Assembly (NCBI RefSeq): GCF_001273835.1
Contig: NZ_JHEI01000140.1
Location: 62,001-126,000 of the forward strand
Length of the DNA: 64,000 nucleotides
Direction: 5' to 3'
Origin: Leucobacter celer subsp. astrifaciens
GTDB taxonomy: Bacteria; Actinomycetota; Actinomycetes; Actinomycetales; Microbacteriaceae
The position numbers and the translations under genes are program-made. The notes beneath the pieces were generated by a model. The model was given only the letters and a program-made list of their open reading frames with translations, ran no database searches and had not been told where the DNA came from. The first letter of the stretch is position 1, and each line of letters opens with the position of its first letter. Positions 44,575 to 53,482 of the stretch are shown here, piece by piece.

Positions 44575-45567
44575 GTGCGAGTGCTGCAGTCCTACATCGG
44601 CCCCGGCCCGCAGACGAACCCCTACATCATCCAATTGCACGACGGCCTCGCGGCGACTCCGGGCGTCGAACCCCGCTCCTTCTCCTGGCGAGCGGCGCTG
44701 CTGGGCGGTTACGACGTGTTCCACGCCCACTGGCCCGAAGCCCTGATCGAGCGGCGCGGCCCGCTCTCGACCCTCGGGAGATCGACGCTGTACGCGCTCG
44801 TCCTCGCGAGAATGCTCGCGCAGCGGATCCCGATCGTGCGCACCGTGCACAACGTCGAACTGCCGCGGGGCATCGGGCGGGTCGAACGGCTGCTGCTCGC
44901 CGGGACGGATCGCCTGACCCGGATGCGGATCCTGCTCAACGAGTTCACCCCCGTGCCGCCGGCCGCCGCGACGACGCTCATCGAGCACGGCCACTACCGG
45001 GACTGGTTCGCGCAATACCCCTCGGTCGGCTCCGTCGAGGGTCGCCTGCTGTTCTTCGGCAAGGTGCGACGCTACAAGAACGCGGAGGGCCTGCTGGAGG
45101 TGTTCCGGCAGCTCCCCGGCGGCACGGCCTCGCTCCGCATCGTGGGGAGCCCATCGTCGGCCGAACTCACCGAATCGCTGCGATCGGCCGCGGGCGAGGA
45201 TCCCCGGATCGAATTGGTGCTCCGCTTCGTGGAGGACGCGGAGCTCGTGCGGGAGGTCGGCGAGGCGCAGCTGGTCGTGCTGCCCTACCCCGAGATGCAC
45301 AACTCGGGCAGCGTGCTCGCCGCGCTCTCGCTGGATCGGGCCGTGCTCGTGCCCGACAACGAGTTCAACCGCGCGCTCGCGGACGAGGTCGGGGCCGACT
45401 GGGTCATCCGCTTCGAGGGTGATCTCGAGGCCTCCGATCTCGAACGCGCTCTGGCCGCGACCGCCTCCCTCCGTGGCCGGCCCGATCTCAGCCGTCGCGA
45501 CTGGAGCGAAACGGGCCGCCGGCATCTCACCGCCTATCGCAACGCGATCCTGCGTCGACGGGGGTGA
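44575..45567 (+). CDS. Glycosyltransferase, GT-B fold
   Basis: 330 residues. Segments are MRVLQSYIGPGPQTNPYI, DVFHAHWPEALIE, IVRTVHNVELPRG, LLFFGKVRRYKNAEGLLEVF and VVLPYPEMHNSGSVLAALSL. The HNVE and E-x-x-x-G-type motifs are those of capsular and exopolysaccharide glycosyltransferases. The GTG at 44575 follows GGAGGGGG. It starts the plus-strand unit with the GT2 gene four bases downstream. The long reading frame upstream of 44575 lacks family similarity. Confidence 0.85.
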   Translation: MRVLQSYIGPGPQTNPYIIQLHDGLAATPGVEPRSFSWRAALLGGYDVFHAHWPEALIERRGPLSTLGRSTLYALVLARMLAQRIPIVRTVHNVELPRGIGRVERLLLAGTDRLTRMRILLNEFTPVPPAAATTLIEHGHYRDWFAQYPSVGSVEGRLLFFGKVRRYKNAEGLLEVFRQLPGGTASLRIVGSPSSAELTESLRSAAGEDPRIELVLRFVEDAELVREVGEAQLVVLPYPEMHNSGSVLAALSLDRAVLVPDNEFNRALADEVGADWVIRFEGDLEASDLERALAATASLRGRPDLSRRDWSETGRRHLTAYRNAILRRRG

Positions 45568-45570
45568 ACG

Positions 45571-46542
45571 ATGGACGAGCCCTCGGATCCGCTCGCGCAC
45601 CTCGCCGTGCTCGTCGTGAACTTCGGATCCCATGACGTGGTCGAGGACAACCTCACCCGCTCGCTCGGCAGCGGATTCCCGGGACAGGTCGTCGTCGTGG
45701 ACAACTTCAGCACGGCGCCGGAGCGAGAGGCGATGCGGGACGTCTGCGCGCGACGGGGCTGGACGCTGCTCGCGCTCGATACGAACGAGGGCTTCGGCGG
45801 CGGCAACAATCGCGGCGCCGAGCTCGCGATCGGCCGCGGTGCGACCGAGCTCCTGCTCCTCAATCCGGATGCCTGGCTGAGCGAGGAGACGATTCGTCGC
45901 ATGCACGAGCAGGTGCGCGCGAACCCCGCGCTGCAGCTCGCCCCGGTCGTGCTGCGTCCGGACGGCAGCCTCTACACGGCCGAGGTCGATCTGCACCTCG
46001 GCCTGGGAGAGATGCGGTCGAAGAGCCGCCGGCCGGCCGATGCCGATCCCGGGCAGATCCACACCTGGGTCAGCGGAGCGTGCTTCATGATGAGCGCCGA
46101 GCTCTGGCAGCGCCTCGGCGGTTTCGACGAGGACTACTTCCTCTACTGGGAGGACGTCGATCTCTCCCGCCGGGTCGTGCAGGCCGGGGGTTCCGTCCGC
46201 GCGGATCCCTCGCTCTTCGCGGTGCACGACGAAGGGACCACGCATCGGGCCCAGGGCGAGAGCCGGGCGAAGTCGCCGATCTACTACTACTACAACTCCC
46301 GCAACCGGCTGCTGTACGCGGCGAAGTTCCTGTCCCGCGAGGACGGCTTGCGCTGGATGCGACGCACGCCGCGGGCCTCGTACCGGATCCTGCTGCAGGG
46401 CGGCAGGCGGCAGTTCGTCAATCCTCGGCGGACGATCTGGCCCGCACTGCGAGGGAGCCTGGACGGGATGCGCCTGTGGAGGTCCCGCGCCGCGGCGGCG
46501 ATCACCGCGAACGAGAGCACCGCTCCCACGACGGATCGCTGA
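45571..46542 (+). CDS. Glycosyltransferase family 2
   Basis: 323 residues of the GT-A fold. LAVLVVNFGSHDVVEDNL, VVVVDNFSTAPER, TNEGFGGGNNRGAELAI, LLLNPDAWLSEET (DxD-type) and VSGACFMMSAELWQRLGGF followed by YFLYWEDVDLSRRV are typical of rhamnosyl/galactofuranosyl-type GT2 enzymes. It probably adds a sugar to the repeat unit on the cytoplasmic side. It follows the previous gene by three bases. Confidence 0.92.
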   Translation: MDEPSDPLAHLAVLVVNFGSHDVVEDNLTRSLGSGFPGQVVVVDNFSTAPEREAMRDVCARRGWTLLALDTNEGFGGGNNRGAELAIGRGATELLLLNPDAWLSEETIRRMHEQVRANPALQLAPVVLRPDGSLYTAEVDLHLGLGEMRSKSRRPADADPGQIHTWVSGACFMMSAELWQRLGGFDEDYFLYWEDVDLSRRVVQAGGSVRADPSLFAVHDEGTTHRAQGESRAKSPIYYYYNSRNRLLYAAKFLSREDGLRWMRRTPRASYRILLQGGRRQFVNPRRTIWPALRGSLDGMRLWRSRAAAAITANESTAPTTDR

Positions 46543-46691
46543 GGCCCGGCGGGACCGCGAGAAATCGGGACCGCAAGAAATACTGAAAGCCGCCGGTGAA
46601 CCGGCGCGCCTCTCCTTACGATGCCGTATCGGCCATCACCGAGAGCAATGGAGCTCGACCGTGTGGGCCGCTAGCAGTTAAGGGGACTGTT

Positions 46692-47309
46692 GTGACGTCA
46701 TTACGTGTGGCATCCGGTATTCGCGGGCGGTGGATGATCGTCGGCGCAGTCGCAGCTGCCCTGAGCCTGACCGGATGCGTGGCCTCACCGGACGGCGATT
46801 CGCAGGCGTCCGACTCGTCCGGCTCCGCCGCGGACGAATCCGCGGCACCGAATTCGGTCTCGAATCCCTCCCCGGCACCGCCGGGCAGCGTCGGCCCGAC
46901 CGAGCAGCCCGAGCTTCCGATCGTGGAGGGCGAGATCGACGAGGAGATCGAACTCTCGACCGGGTTCGTCGTCGCGCTCGGCTCCATCACGACCACGACG
47001 GTCGAGGCCGAGACGCCCGGCGACGTCGCGGGCTCCGCGGTAGCGGTCGTGGTCTCGGTCACCAACACCTCCTCCGAGACGCAGAGCGTCGACTCCGCGG
47101 TCGTCACGCTCGAGACCCCCGAAGGCGACCTCGGCATTCCGACGATCGCCGGCGGAGCCGCGCCGCTGGGCGGTGACATCGCCCCCCGGGAGAGCGCCGA
47201 AGGGCGCTACCTGTTCATGCTCGACCCGGCCGACGGCCGGGACATCACCATCAGCGTGAATTACGCAGCGGGCGAGCCCGTCGCGCAGTTCACCGGGCGC
47301 ACGCCCTGA
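46692..47309 (+). CDS. Lipoprotein, DUF4352-like
   Basis: 205 residues. Lipobox LSLTGC with Cys29; a Ser/Ala/Pro/Glu linker to about residue 80; then a beta-sandwich of about 120 residues (VVALGSITTTTVEA, AVAVVVSVTNTSSETQSVDS, SAEGRYLFMLDPADGRDITI) like the DUF4352/telomeric-fold extracellular domains. The role is unknown. The GTG at 46692 follows AGGGGAC. It is separated by 16 bp from the giant PKD protein gene, so the two may work together at the surface. Confidence 0.8.
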   Translation: MTSLRVASGIRGRWMIVGAVAAALSLTGCVASPDGDSQASDSSGSAADESAAPNSVSNPSPAPPGSVGPTEQPELPIVEGEIDEEIELSTGFVVALGSITTTTVEAETPGDVAGSAVAVVVSVTNTSSETQSVDSAVVTLETPEGDLGIPTIAGGAAPLGGDIAPRESAEGRYLFMLDPADGRDITISVNYAAGEPVAQFTGRTP

Positions 47310-47325
47310 CGAGTCGGAGTAACTC

Positions 47326-50300
47326 ATGCCATCTGCCGGACGTGGCCTGCGGGCCGTCATCGCTGCGATCGCGACGACCACACTGGTGGCCAGCGCCATC
47401 GTCCTCGGAGGAGCGACGGCCGCCGTCGCGGACGATCCGCTGCCCTCGCCGCCACCGCTGCTGCAACGCGACGAGTCGGTCGTCACCGGCGATCCGCTGC
47501 CGACCGTTCAGATCGACAGCGGCTATGTCTGGTCGCAGGCGACGATCGGCACGACGGTGTACGCGGTCGGCCAGTTCCAGAACGCACGCCCGGCGCAGGC
47601 GGCGCCCGGCACGTCGCTGACACCCCGCACGAACATCCTGGCGTTCGACATCAACACCGGCGCGCTGCTGCCGTTCGCTCCCACGGTCAACGGGACGATC
47701 AAGGCCGTCGCCGCCTCACCCGACGGCAGCCGGATCTACATCGGCGGCTCGTTCAACAACGTCAACGGCCAATCGCGCTGGAACATCGCCGCACTCGACG
47801 CGCAGACCGGACAGCTCGTGCCGGGGTTCACCCCGTCCATCGGCGGTTCCGGCGTCTACGCGCTCGCGGCCGACGCCGGCGCGGTGTACGTCGGCGGGCT
47901 CTTCACGCAGGCGAACGGCACGGCCCGGAGCAATCTCGCCGCGTTCGCCGCCTCGAACGGCGCGCTCCGCACCGACTGGGTCGCTCAGCCCGACCAGCAG
48001 GTGGACACGATGGTCATGGATCCGGACGGTCAGCACGTCATCGTCGGAGGGCGATTCTCGAACGTCAACGGCAACGGTACCTGGCGCGGGCTGGTCTCCG
48101 TCAACGCGGGCAACGGGCAGGTCAACGCCTCCTGGGCGGGAACGGCGAAGGTCAAGAACGGCTGGGGAACCGGAAACGACCGCGGCAAGGCCGGCATCTT
48201 CGCGCTCAATACGGACGCCAGCGGGATCTACGGCACCGGCTGGGTGTTCGCGAACGCCCAAGTCGGCAACATGGAGGGCGTCTTCGCCCTGGAACCCACC
48301 TCGGGCACGACGCGCTGGATGGCCGACTGCCTCGGCGATCACTACGGCGTCTACTCGACCGGCAGCGTCGTGTACTCGACGACCCACACGCACGCCTGCA
48401 GCACCGTGGGCCTGTGGCCGGAGCAGTCGCCGAGAACCCACAAGTTCGTCCACGCCATGACGGCGGACGTGCGAGGCACCCTGTCGCGCCAGCCGCACAC
48501 CGGCAGCCTCTATGTCAACTGGGAGGGCGAGCCGGCCCCCGCGGCATACGTCTGGTACCCGGATTTCTTCACGGGCACCGCGACCGGGCTCAACCAGGCG
48601 GGACTGTCCATCACCGGGGCGGGCAACGTCATCTCGGTCGCCGGCGAGTTCCCCGGGGTCAACGGCAACTACTTCCAGGGCATCGTCCGCTTCTCGACGG
48701 CCCCGCCGGGCGGCGCCAAGGACGGCCCGCGCACGACCACCGCGGCCTGGGGCGCCCCGGCGGCCTCGACCGTCGTCCCCGGACGCATCAGGCTATCGAT
48801 CGCGGGCACCTGGGATCGTGACGATCGGGATCTGACGTACGAGCTCACCCGCACCGGCACGAGCGGCGTGATCGCCTCGACCACACGCTCGAACGGGTGG
48901 TGGAACGTGCCCACCGTGAGCCTGACGGACACGAGCGTCGTGGCGGGCCAGAGCTACACCTACCGGATCACGGTCAAGGACGGCGACGGCAACTCCGTCG
49001 TGAGCCAGCCCGTGACCGCGACGGCGAGCAGCGCGGCCTCGGCCGAGTACACGAGCGCCGTGCTCGACGACGGCGCGAGCCTCTACTACCCGCTGGGCAA
49101 CAGCAACGCCGACTGGGCGGGGGCGAACCCGCCGGTGTTCGGCGGGGGCGTCCAGGCGCAGCAGCCGAGCGCGGTCGTCGGATCCACTACGGGCTTCTCG
49201 AACTTCAACGGCTCCACGACGGGTCGCGTCTCGAGCACCACGCGGCCGCCGACGCCCACGGAGTTCACCACCGAGCTGTGGTTCAGGACGTCGACGAACA
49301 ACGGCGGGAAGCTGATCGGCTACGGCAACAACCAGACGGGATCCTCGTCCTCGTACGACCGCCACATCTACATGCGCAACGACGGCCGCCTGAACTTCGG
49401 GGTGTACCCGGGGTCGACGCAGGTGGTGACCTCTCCGTCGAGCTACAACAACGGCCAGTGGCACCACGCCGTCTCGACCTTGAGCGGCGAGGGGATGAAG
49501 CTCTACGTCGACGGGCAGCTCGTCGCATCGAATCCGAGCGTCACCACCGGCGAGGGGTTCAGCGGCTTCTGGCGCATCGGCGGCGACAACCTGAACAGCT
49601 GGCCCAACCGGCCCTCCTCCGACTGGTTCTCCGGCGCGATCGACGAGGTGGCGGTCTACCCGCACGCGCTCAGCGCCGCGCAGGTCGCGACGCACTACGC
49701 GATCGGCACGGGCCGCGACGTGCCGACGGCGAGCTTCACCGCCACGGCCGACGAGCTCACGGTCGCCTTCGACGGCTCGGGATCGACGGTCTCGGGCGGC
49801 GGCAGCATCGTGGACTACTCCTGGAACTTCGGCGACGGCTCATCGACCGTCTCCGGGACCTCTGCGACCCGGTCGCACAGCTACGCCGGGACCGGGACGT
49901 ACACGGTGACGCTCACCGTTCGCGACAACCACGGTCTCATCGGGACGACGGAGCAGGAGGTATCGGTGCTGGGACCGAACGTGCCTCCCACCGCGTCCTT
50001 CACACCCTCGGTGAACGGCCTGACGGTCACGGCCGACGGCTCGGGCTCGACGGATCCCGACGGCACCATCGAGTCCTACGCCTGGGACTGGGGCGACGGC
50101 AGCGCAGCAGGCTCGGGCGCCCTGGCCACGCACGCCTACTCGGCGGCGGGGACCTACACGGTGACGCTCACCGTGACCGACGACCGGGGCGGCTCCGCGA
50201 GCACGAGTCATGAGGTCGAGGCGAGCCATGCCGCACCGGTGGCGACGTTCGAGACGTCGGTCTCGGGACTGACCGTCGAGACGGACGCCAGCGCGTCGAC

Positions 50301-52080
50301 CGCCTCGAACGGGGCCACGCTCACCTACTCCTGGGACTGGGGCGACGGCAGCGCGGGATCGTCCGGCGCTCAGGCCTCCCACGCCTACGCAGCCGACGGC
50401 ACCTACGAGATCACGCTGACGGCGACGGACAGCCTGGGCGCGAGCACCGCGTTCGCCCGCACGGTATCGGTCGAGGCGACGGTCTACACCGTCCTCGACG
50501 AGTTCGAACGCGTCGTGTCCAACGGCTGGGGCGCGGCACCGACCGGCGGCGTGTGGACGACGATGAGCGGTTCCGCGAACGTCGCCTCGACCGATGGCAC
50601 GCACGGCGTGCTCGCCCTCGCTCCCAGCGGCACCCGTCAGATGGCGCTGCAGGACGTGTCGATCGCCGACTCCGAGGCGGTGCTGGACTACCGCACCGAC
50701 TTCGGACCCGCGGTGGGCGCCGGCTATGTGGGCCTCTCGCTGCGCCAGACCGCGACGGACCGCTACACGATCCACGCGTGGCACCGGAACAACGGGACGG
50801 TCTGGCTGGTCGCGCAGCAGGGCGGCACTGTTCTCGCCACCCAGGCGATCTCCGGCATGAGCTGGGCGCAGGGCGACGAGTTCACGATCAAGACGGAGGT
50901 CTCCGGATCGAGTCCGACCACGCTGCGCGGGAAGATCTGGGCGCAGGGCGCGGCCGAGCCGCAGGCGTGGCAGCTGACGGCGACGGACTCGACACCGGGC
51001 CTCCAGCAGGCCGGCTACGTATCGGTCCGCTACAACCTCGGTTCCACCTCGACCGTCACCGGCGTCGTGGCCTTCGACCGCGTGACGGTCCGCGACCTCG
51101 GCGTTCCGACCCCGGACCCCGAGCCCGAACCGGAACCCGAACCGGAGCCGGAGCCCGAACCGGAACCGGAACCCGAACCCGAGCCGACGGAGAACGTTCC
51201 TCCGGTCGCCGACTTCGCACCGGCGGTATCCGGTCTCTCGGTGACGGTGGATGCCGCGGCGTCCACCGACCCGGACGGCACGATCGCATCGTACGAGTGG
51301 GACTGGGGCGACGGATCCCCGACGGATCCCGGCGTCTCCGCCTCGCACGTCTACGCGGCACCGGGCCAGTACACCATCACCCTGACCGTCACCGACGACG
51401 ACGGAGCGACGGGCACCACCACTCGCGAGGTCATCGCCGAGGCGCCGCCCGCTCCCGGGCTCCTGGCCCAGGACGACTTCGAGCGCAGCGCCACCGCCTC
51501 GTGGGGGAACGCCGACGTCGGCGGGGCCTGGACGATCGGCGGCGGAGCGGCATCGGCGGCATCGGTCGCCGATGGCAAGGCGCGGATGACCCTGGCCCCG
51601 GGCAGCACCCGGACGGCACTGCTCACCGGGGCCTCGGCGCTCGACACCGAGTTGACCACCGATTTCAGCGTCGACTCGGCGCCCGCGGACGGCGCCACCT
51701 ACGTCGGCGCGGTCGCCCGCCACACGGGAAGCACGTACTATCTGGTCAACGTGTGGCTGCGCACGGATGGCAGGGTCTGGCTGGTCGCCCAGCGCGGCTC
51801 CACGGCGATCATGACCTACGCGGTGCCGAATCTCACCTACGCGGCCGGCGATGAGCTGAGCATCAGGGTCGGCGTCGCGGGAAGCGGCACGACCCAGCTG
51901 CTCGGCAAGGTCTGGAAGTCCGGCGAGCCGGAGCCGTCCGGCTGGCAGTTGACCGCGAGCGATTCGGCGCCGGAGCTCCAGGTCGCGGGAAGCAGCGGAT
52001 TCCGCATCAACCGATCCAGCACGTCCGCGACTCCCGTCGTGGTCTCGATCGACGCACTGCGCGTGAACGCGATCGGTTAG
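47326..52080 (+). CDS. Giant secreted PKD/LamG-domain protein
   Basis: 1584 residues. Signal peptide, cut after AVA at 35. Residues 40-465 are a beta-propeller-like repeat region (KAVAASPDGSRIYIGGSFNN, repeated GxF..VNG). Then an FN3-like segment (485-575), a LamG-type domain (about 580-797), three PKD domains (about 798-1050), a roughly 200-residue module A (1052-1258), a (PE)n linker (1263-1287), a fourth PKD (1288-1372) and module B (1380-1584) homologous to A (shared GGxWT, VWLVAQ, WQLTAxDS). There is no sorting signal or C-terminal anchor. It is likely secreted and glycan-associated. A strong hairpin follows. Confidence 0.9.
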   Translation: MPSAGRGLRAVIAAIATTTLVASAIVLGGATAAVADDPLPSPPPLLQRDESVVTGDPLPTVQIDSGYVWSQATIGTTVYAVGQFQNARPAQAAPGTSLTPRTNILAFDINTGALLPFAPTVNGTIKAVAASPDGSRIYIGGSFNNVNGQSRWNIAALDAQTGQLVPGFTPSIGGSGVYALAADAGAVYVGGLFTQANGTARSNLAAFAASNGALRTDWVAQPDQQVDTMVMDPDGQHVIVGGRFSNVNGNGTWRGLVSVNAGNGQVNASWAGTAKVKNGWGTGNDRGKAGIFALNTDASGIYGTGWVFANAQVGNMEGVFALEPTSGTTRWMADCLGDHYGVYSTGSVVYSTTHTHACSTVGLWPEQSPRTHKFVHAMTADVRGTLSRQPHTGSLYVNWEGEPAPAAYVWYPDFFTGTATGLNQAGLSITGAGNVISVAGEFPGVNGNYFQGIVRFSTAPPGGAKDGPRTTTAAWGAPAASTVVPGRIRLSIAGTWDRDDRDLTYELTRTGTSGVIASTTRSNGWWNVPTVSLTDTSVVAGQSYTYRITVKDGDGNSVVSQPVTATASSAASAEYTSAVLDDGASLYYPLGNSNADWAGANPPVFGGGVQAQQPSAVVGSTTGFSNFNGSTTGRVSSTTRPPTPTEFTTELWFRTSTNNGGKLIGYGNNQTGSSSSYDRHIYMRNDGRLNFGVYPGSTQVVTSPSSYNNGQWHHAVSTLSGEGMKLYVDGQLVASNPSVTTGEGFSGFWRIGGDNLNSWPNRPSSDWFSGAIDEVAVYPHALSAAQVATHYAIGTGRDVPTASFTATADELTVAFDGSGSTVSGGGSIVDYSWNFGDGSSTVSGTSATRSHSYAGTGTYTVTLTVRDNHGLIGTTEQEVSVLGPNVPPTASFTPSVNGLTVTADGSGSTDPDGTIESYAWDWGDGSAAGSGALATHAYSAAGTYTVTLTVTDDRGGSASTSHEVEASHAAPVATFETSVSGLTVETDASASTASNGATLTYSWDWGDGSAGSSGAQASHAYAADGTYEITLTATDSLGASTAFARTVSVEATVYTVLDEFERVVSNGWGAAPTGGVWTTMSGSANVASTDGTHGVLALAPSGTRQMALQDVSIADSEAVLDYRTDFGPAVGAGYVGLSLRQTATDRYTIHAWHRNNGTVWLVAQQGGTVLATQAISGMSWAQGDEFTIKTEVSGSSPTTLRGKIWAQGAAEPQAWQLTATDSTPGLQQAGYVSVRYNLGSTSTVTGVVAFDRVTVRDLGVPTPDPEPEPEPEPEPEPEPEPEPEPEPTENVPPVADFAPAVSGLSVTVDAAASTDPDGTIASYEWDWGDGSPTDPGVSASHVYAAPGQYTITLTVTDDDGATGTTTREVIAEAPPAPGLLAQDDFERSATASWGNADVGGAWTIGGGAASAASVADGKARMTLAPGSTRTALLTGASALDTELTTDFSVDSAPADGATYVGAVARHTGSTYYLVNVWLRTDGRVWLVAQRGSTAIMTYAVPNLTYAAGDELSIRVGVAGSGTTQLLGKVWKSGEPEPSGWQLTASDSAPELQVAGSSGFRINRSSTSATPVVVSIDALRVNAIG

Positions 52081-52086
52081 ACTCGG

Positions 52087-52125
52087 GCTCGGCAGGAGGA
52101 TCTGCCCAGATCCTCGCTGCCGAGC
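52087..52125 (+). terminator. Hairpin terminator after the PKD protein
   Basis: GCTCGGCAGGAGGATCTG (52087-52104) pairs with CAGATCCTC..GCTGCCGAGC (52107-52125), 18 bp with one bulged base and a minimal loop. It begins six bases after the stop and ends 22 bp before the polymerase gene. There is no T-run, so partial read-through is possible. Confidence 0.7.
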
Positions 52126-52146
52126 TCGATGAGTGGGTGATCCGGG

Positions 52147-53442
52147 ATGCCGCTAGATGCTACGACCGTGCTGCTGGCAGTGGGCGGCCTCGCCGCGCTC
52201 GGCATCCTCGCAGTGGTCTTCCGGGTGTTCCCGCGGGTGACCTTCGTCGTGTGGCTGGTCGCGCTGCTGCTCGTGCCCGTCTGGGTGGGCGTCAGCTTCG
52301 GCATCTTCTGGTCCGCGATCGTCGGCCTCACCCTGCTGGCGATCGCGCTCCAGGTGGAGGGTCTCCGCTTCAACGGCCTGGACGTCGTCGTCATCGCGCT
52401 CATCCTGCTGCTCACCGTGCTGCAACTCGCCGGCGAGGTGCGGCTCTCCGCGTATCTGACGGCGGTGCTCGACTGGCTCGCCTTCTACTTCTGGGGTCGC
52501 ATCGTGGCGGAACGCCTGCCCGGTGCGTTCATCACGAAGTGCCTGGCCGGCGCGGCGGTGGTGCTGGCATCGCTGACCGTCATCGAGTTCCTAACCAGTA
52601 CCAACCTGTTCGTGCTGATCCCGGGTTCCGGCGTCTCCTACACGACGTGGAGCCCGCTCCAGGAGCGCGCGGGGTTCATCCGCGCGGAGGGAGCGCTGGG
52701 GCACTCGATCGCCCTGGGCGCAGTGCTCGCCATGCTGTCCGCCTTCGTGCTCGCGGCCCGCTGGCGTCCCGCGGCCAAGATCGCCGGGGTCGCGCTCGTC
52801 GGCGCGGCGACGGTCTTCACCTTCAGCCGCGTCGGACTCGTCACCTTCGCGCTGACCGTCGCCCTGTCGGTCCTCTTCCTGCGCGAGCTCAGCCTGCGGA
52901 TGAGGCTCGTGATCGGAGCCTCCCTCACCGCGGCCGCCCTCGCGGTCGTCCCCTTCCTCTCCGGCGTCTTCGAGTCGGCCGGCGACGAAGCCGCGGGAAG
53001 CGCCGGATACCGCACCGATCTGCTGGTGCTCCTCGGCCAGGTGCGCCTCATGGGAGGCGACCGGAGCTGGGAGACGCTCGTCGTCGGGGACACCTACCTC
53101 GGGTTCTTCGCCCGTTCGGTCGACAACGCGATCCTCTCGATCCTGTTGAGATTCGGATACCTGCCGACCGCCCTCCTCTTCGCCGTCGTGATCGCCGCGA
53201 TCGTGATCTCGGCGAGGCAGGGCATGAACGCCGCCGGCATCGCCGTCCTCGCGCAGATCGTGAGCCTGTTCGCGGTCGCCCTCATCACCCAGTACGGAAT
53301 GCTGCTCTGGTTCCTCGTCGGTGTCGCGGCGACAGCGCAGTCCGGTCGCACGAGCGATCCCGTCGCGCGCGAGCAGAAGCGGCGACCGGCCCGCCACGAG
53401 GCGAACGGAAGGGATGCCCCGAGCACCCCGGTGCGGGGATGA
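52147..53442 (+). CDS. O-antigen ligase/polymerase-like membrane protein (Wzy candidate)
   Basis: 431 residues with about 11 hydrophobic segments and the large periplasm-side loop between helices near residues 275-345 (SAGYRTDLLVLLGQVRLMGG, GDTYLGFFARSVDNAILSIL). The positioned Arg/Asp residues and TFSRVGLVTFALT helix match Wzy_C/O-antigen ligase families. It should polymerise lipid-linked repeat units outside the membrane. The C-terminal 45 residues are a basic, disordered tail. No other polymerase candidate is present in the visible locus. Confidence 0.82.
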   Translation: MPLDATTVLLAVGGLAALGILAVVFRVFPRVTFVVWLVALLLVPVWVGVSFGIFWSAIVGLTLLAIALQVEGLRFNGLDVVVIALILLLTVLQLAGEVRLSAYLTAVLDWLAFYFWGRIVAERLPGAFITKCLAGAAVVLASLTVIEFLTSTNLFVLIPGSGVSYTTWSPLQERAGFIRAEGALGHSIALGAVLAMLSAFVLAARWRPAAKIAGVALVGAATVFTFSRVGLVTFALTVALSVLFLRELSLRMRLVIGASLTAAALAVVPFLSGVFESAGDEAAGSAGYRTDLLVLLGQVRLMGGDRSWETLVVGDTYLGFFARSVDNAILSILLRFGYLPTALLFAVVIAAIVISARQGMNAAGIAVLAQIVSLFAVALITQYGMLLWFLVGVAATAQSGRTSDPVAREQKRRPARHEANGRDAPSTPVRG

Positions 53443-53482
53443 GGGCAGGGGGGGTCGGCGATGACGGGTGACGGAGGACGAC

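Noticed and set aside
51115..51187. GAACCGGA-type DNA repeat as a mobile or regulatory element
   Set aside because: It encodes an in-frame Pro-Glu linker within the PKD protein. Low-complexity coding is sufficient explanation.
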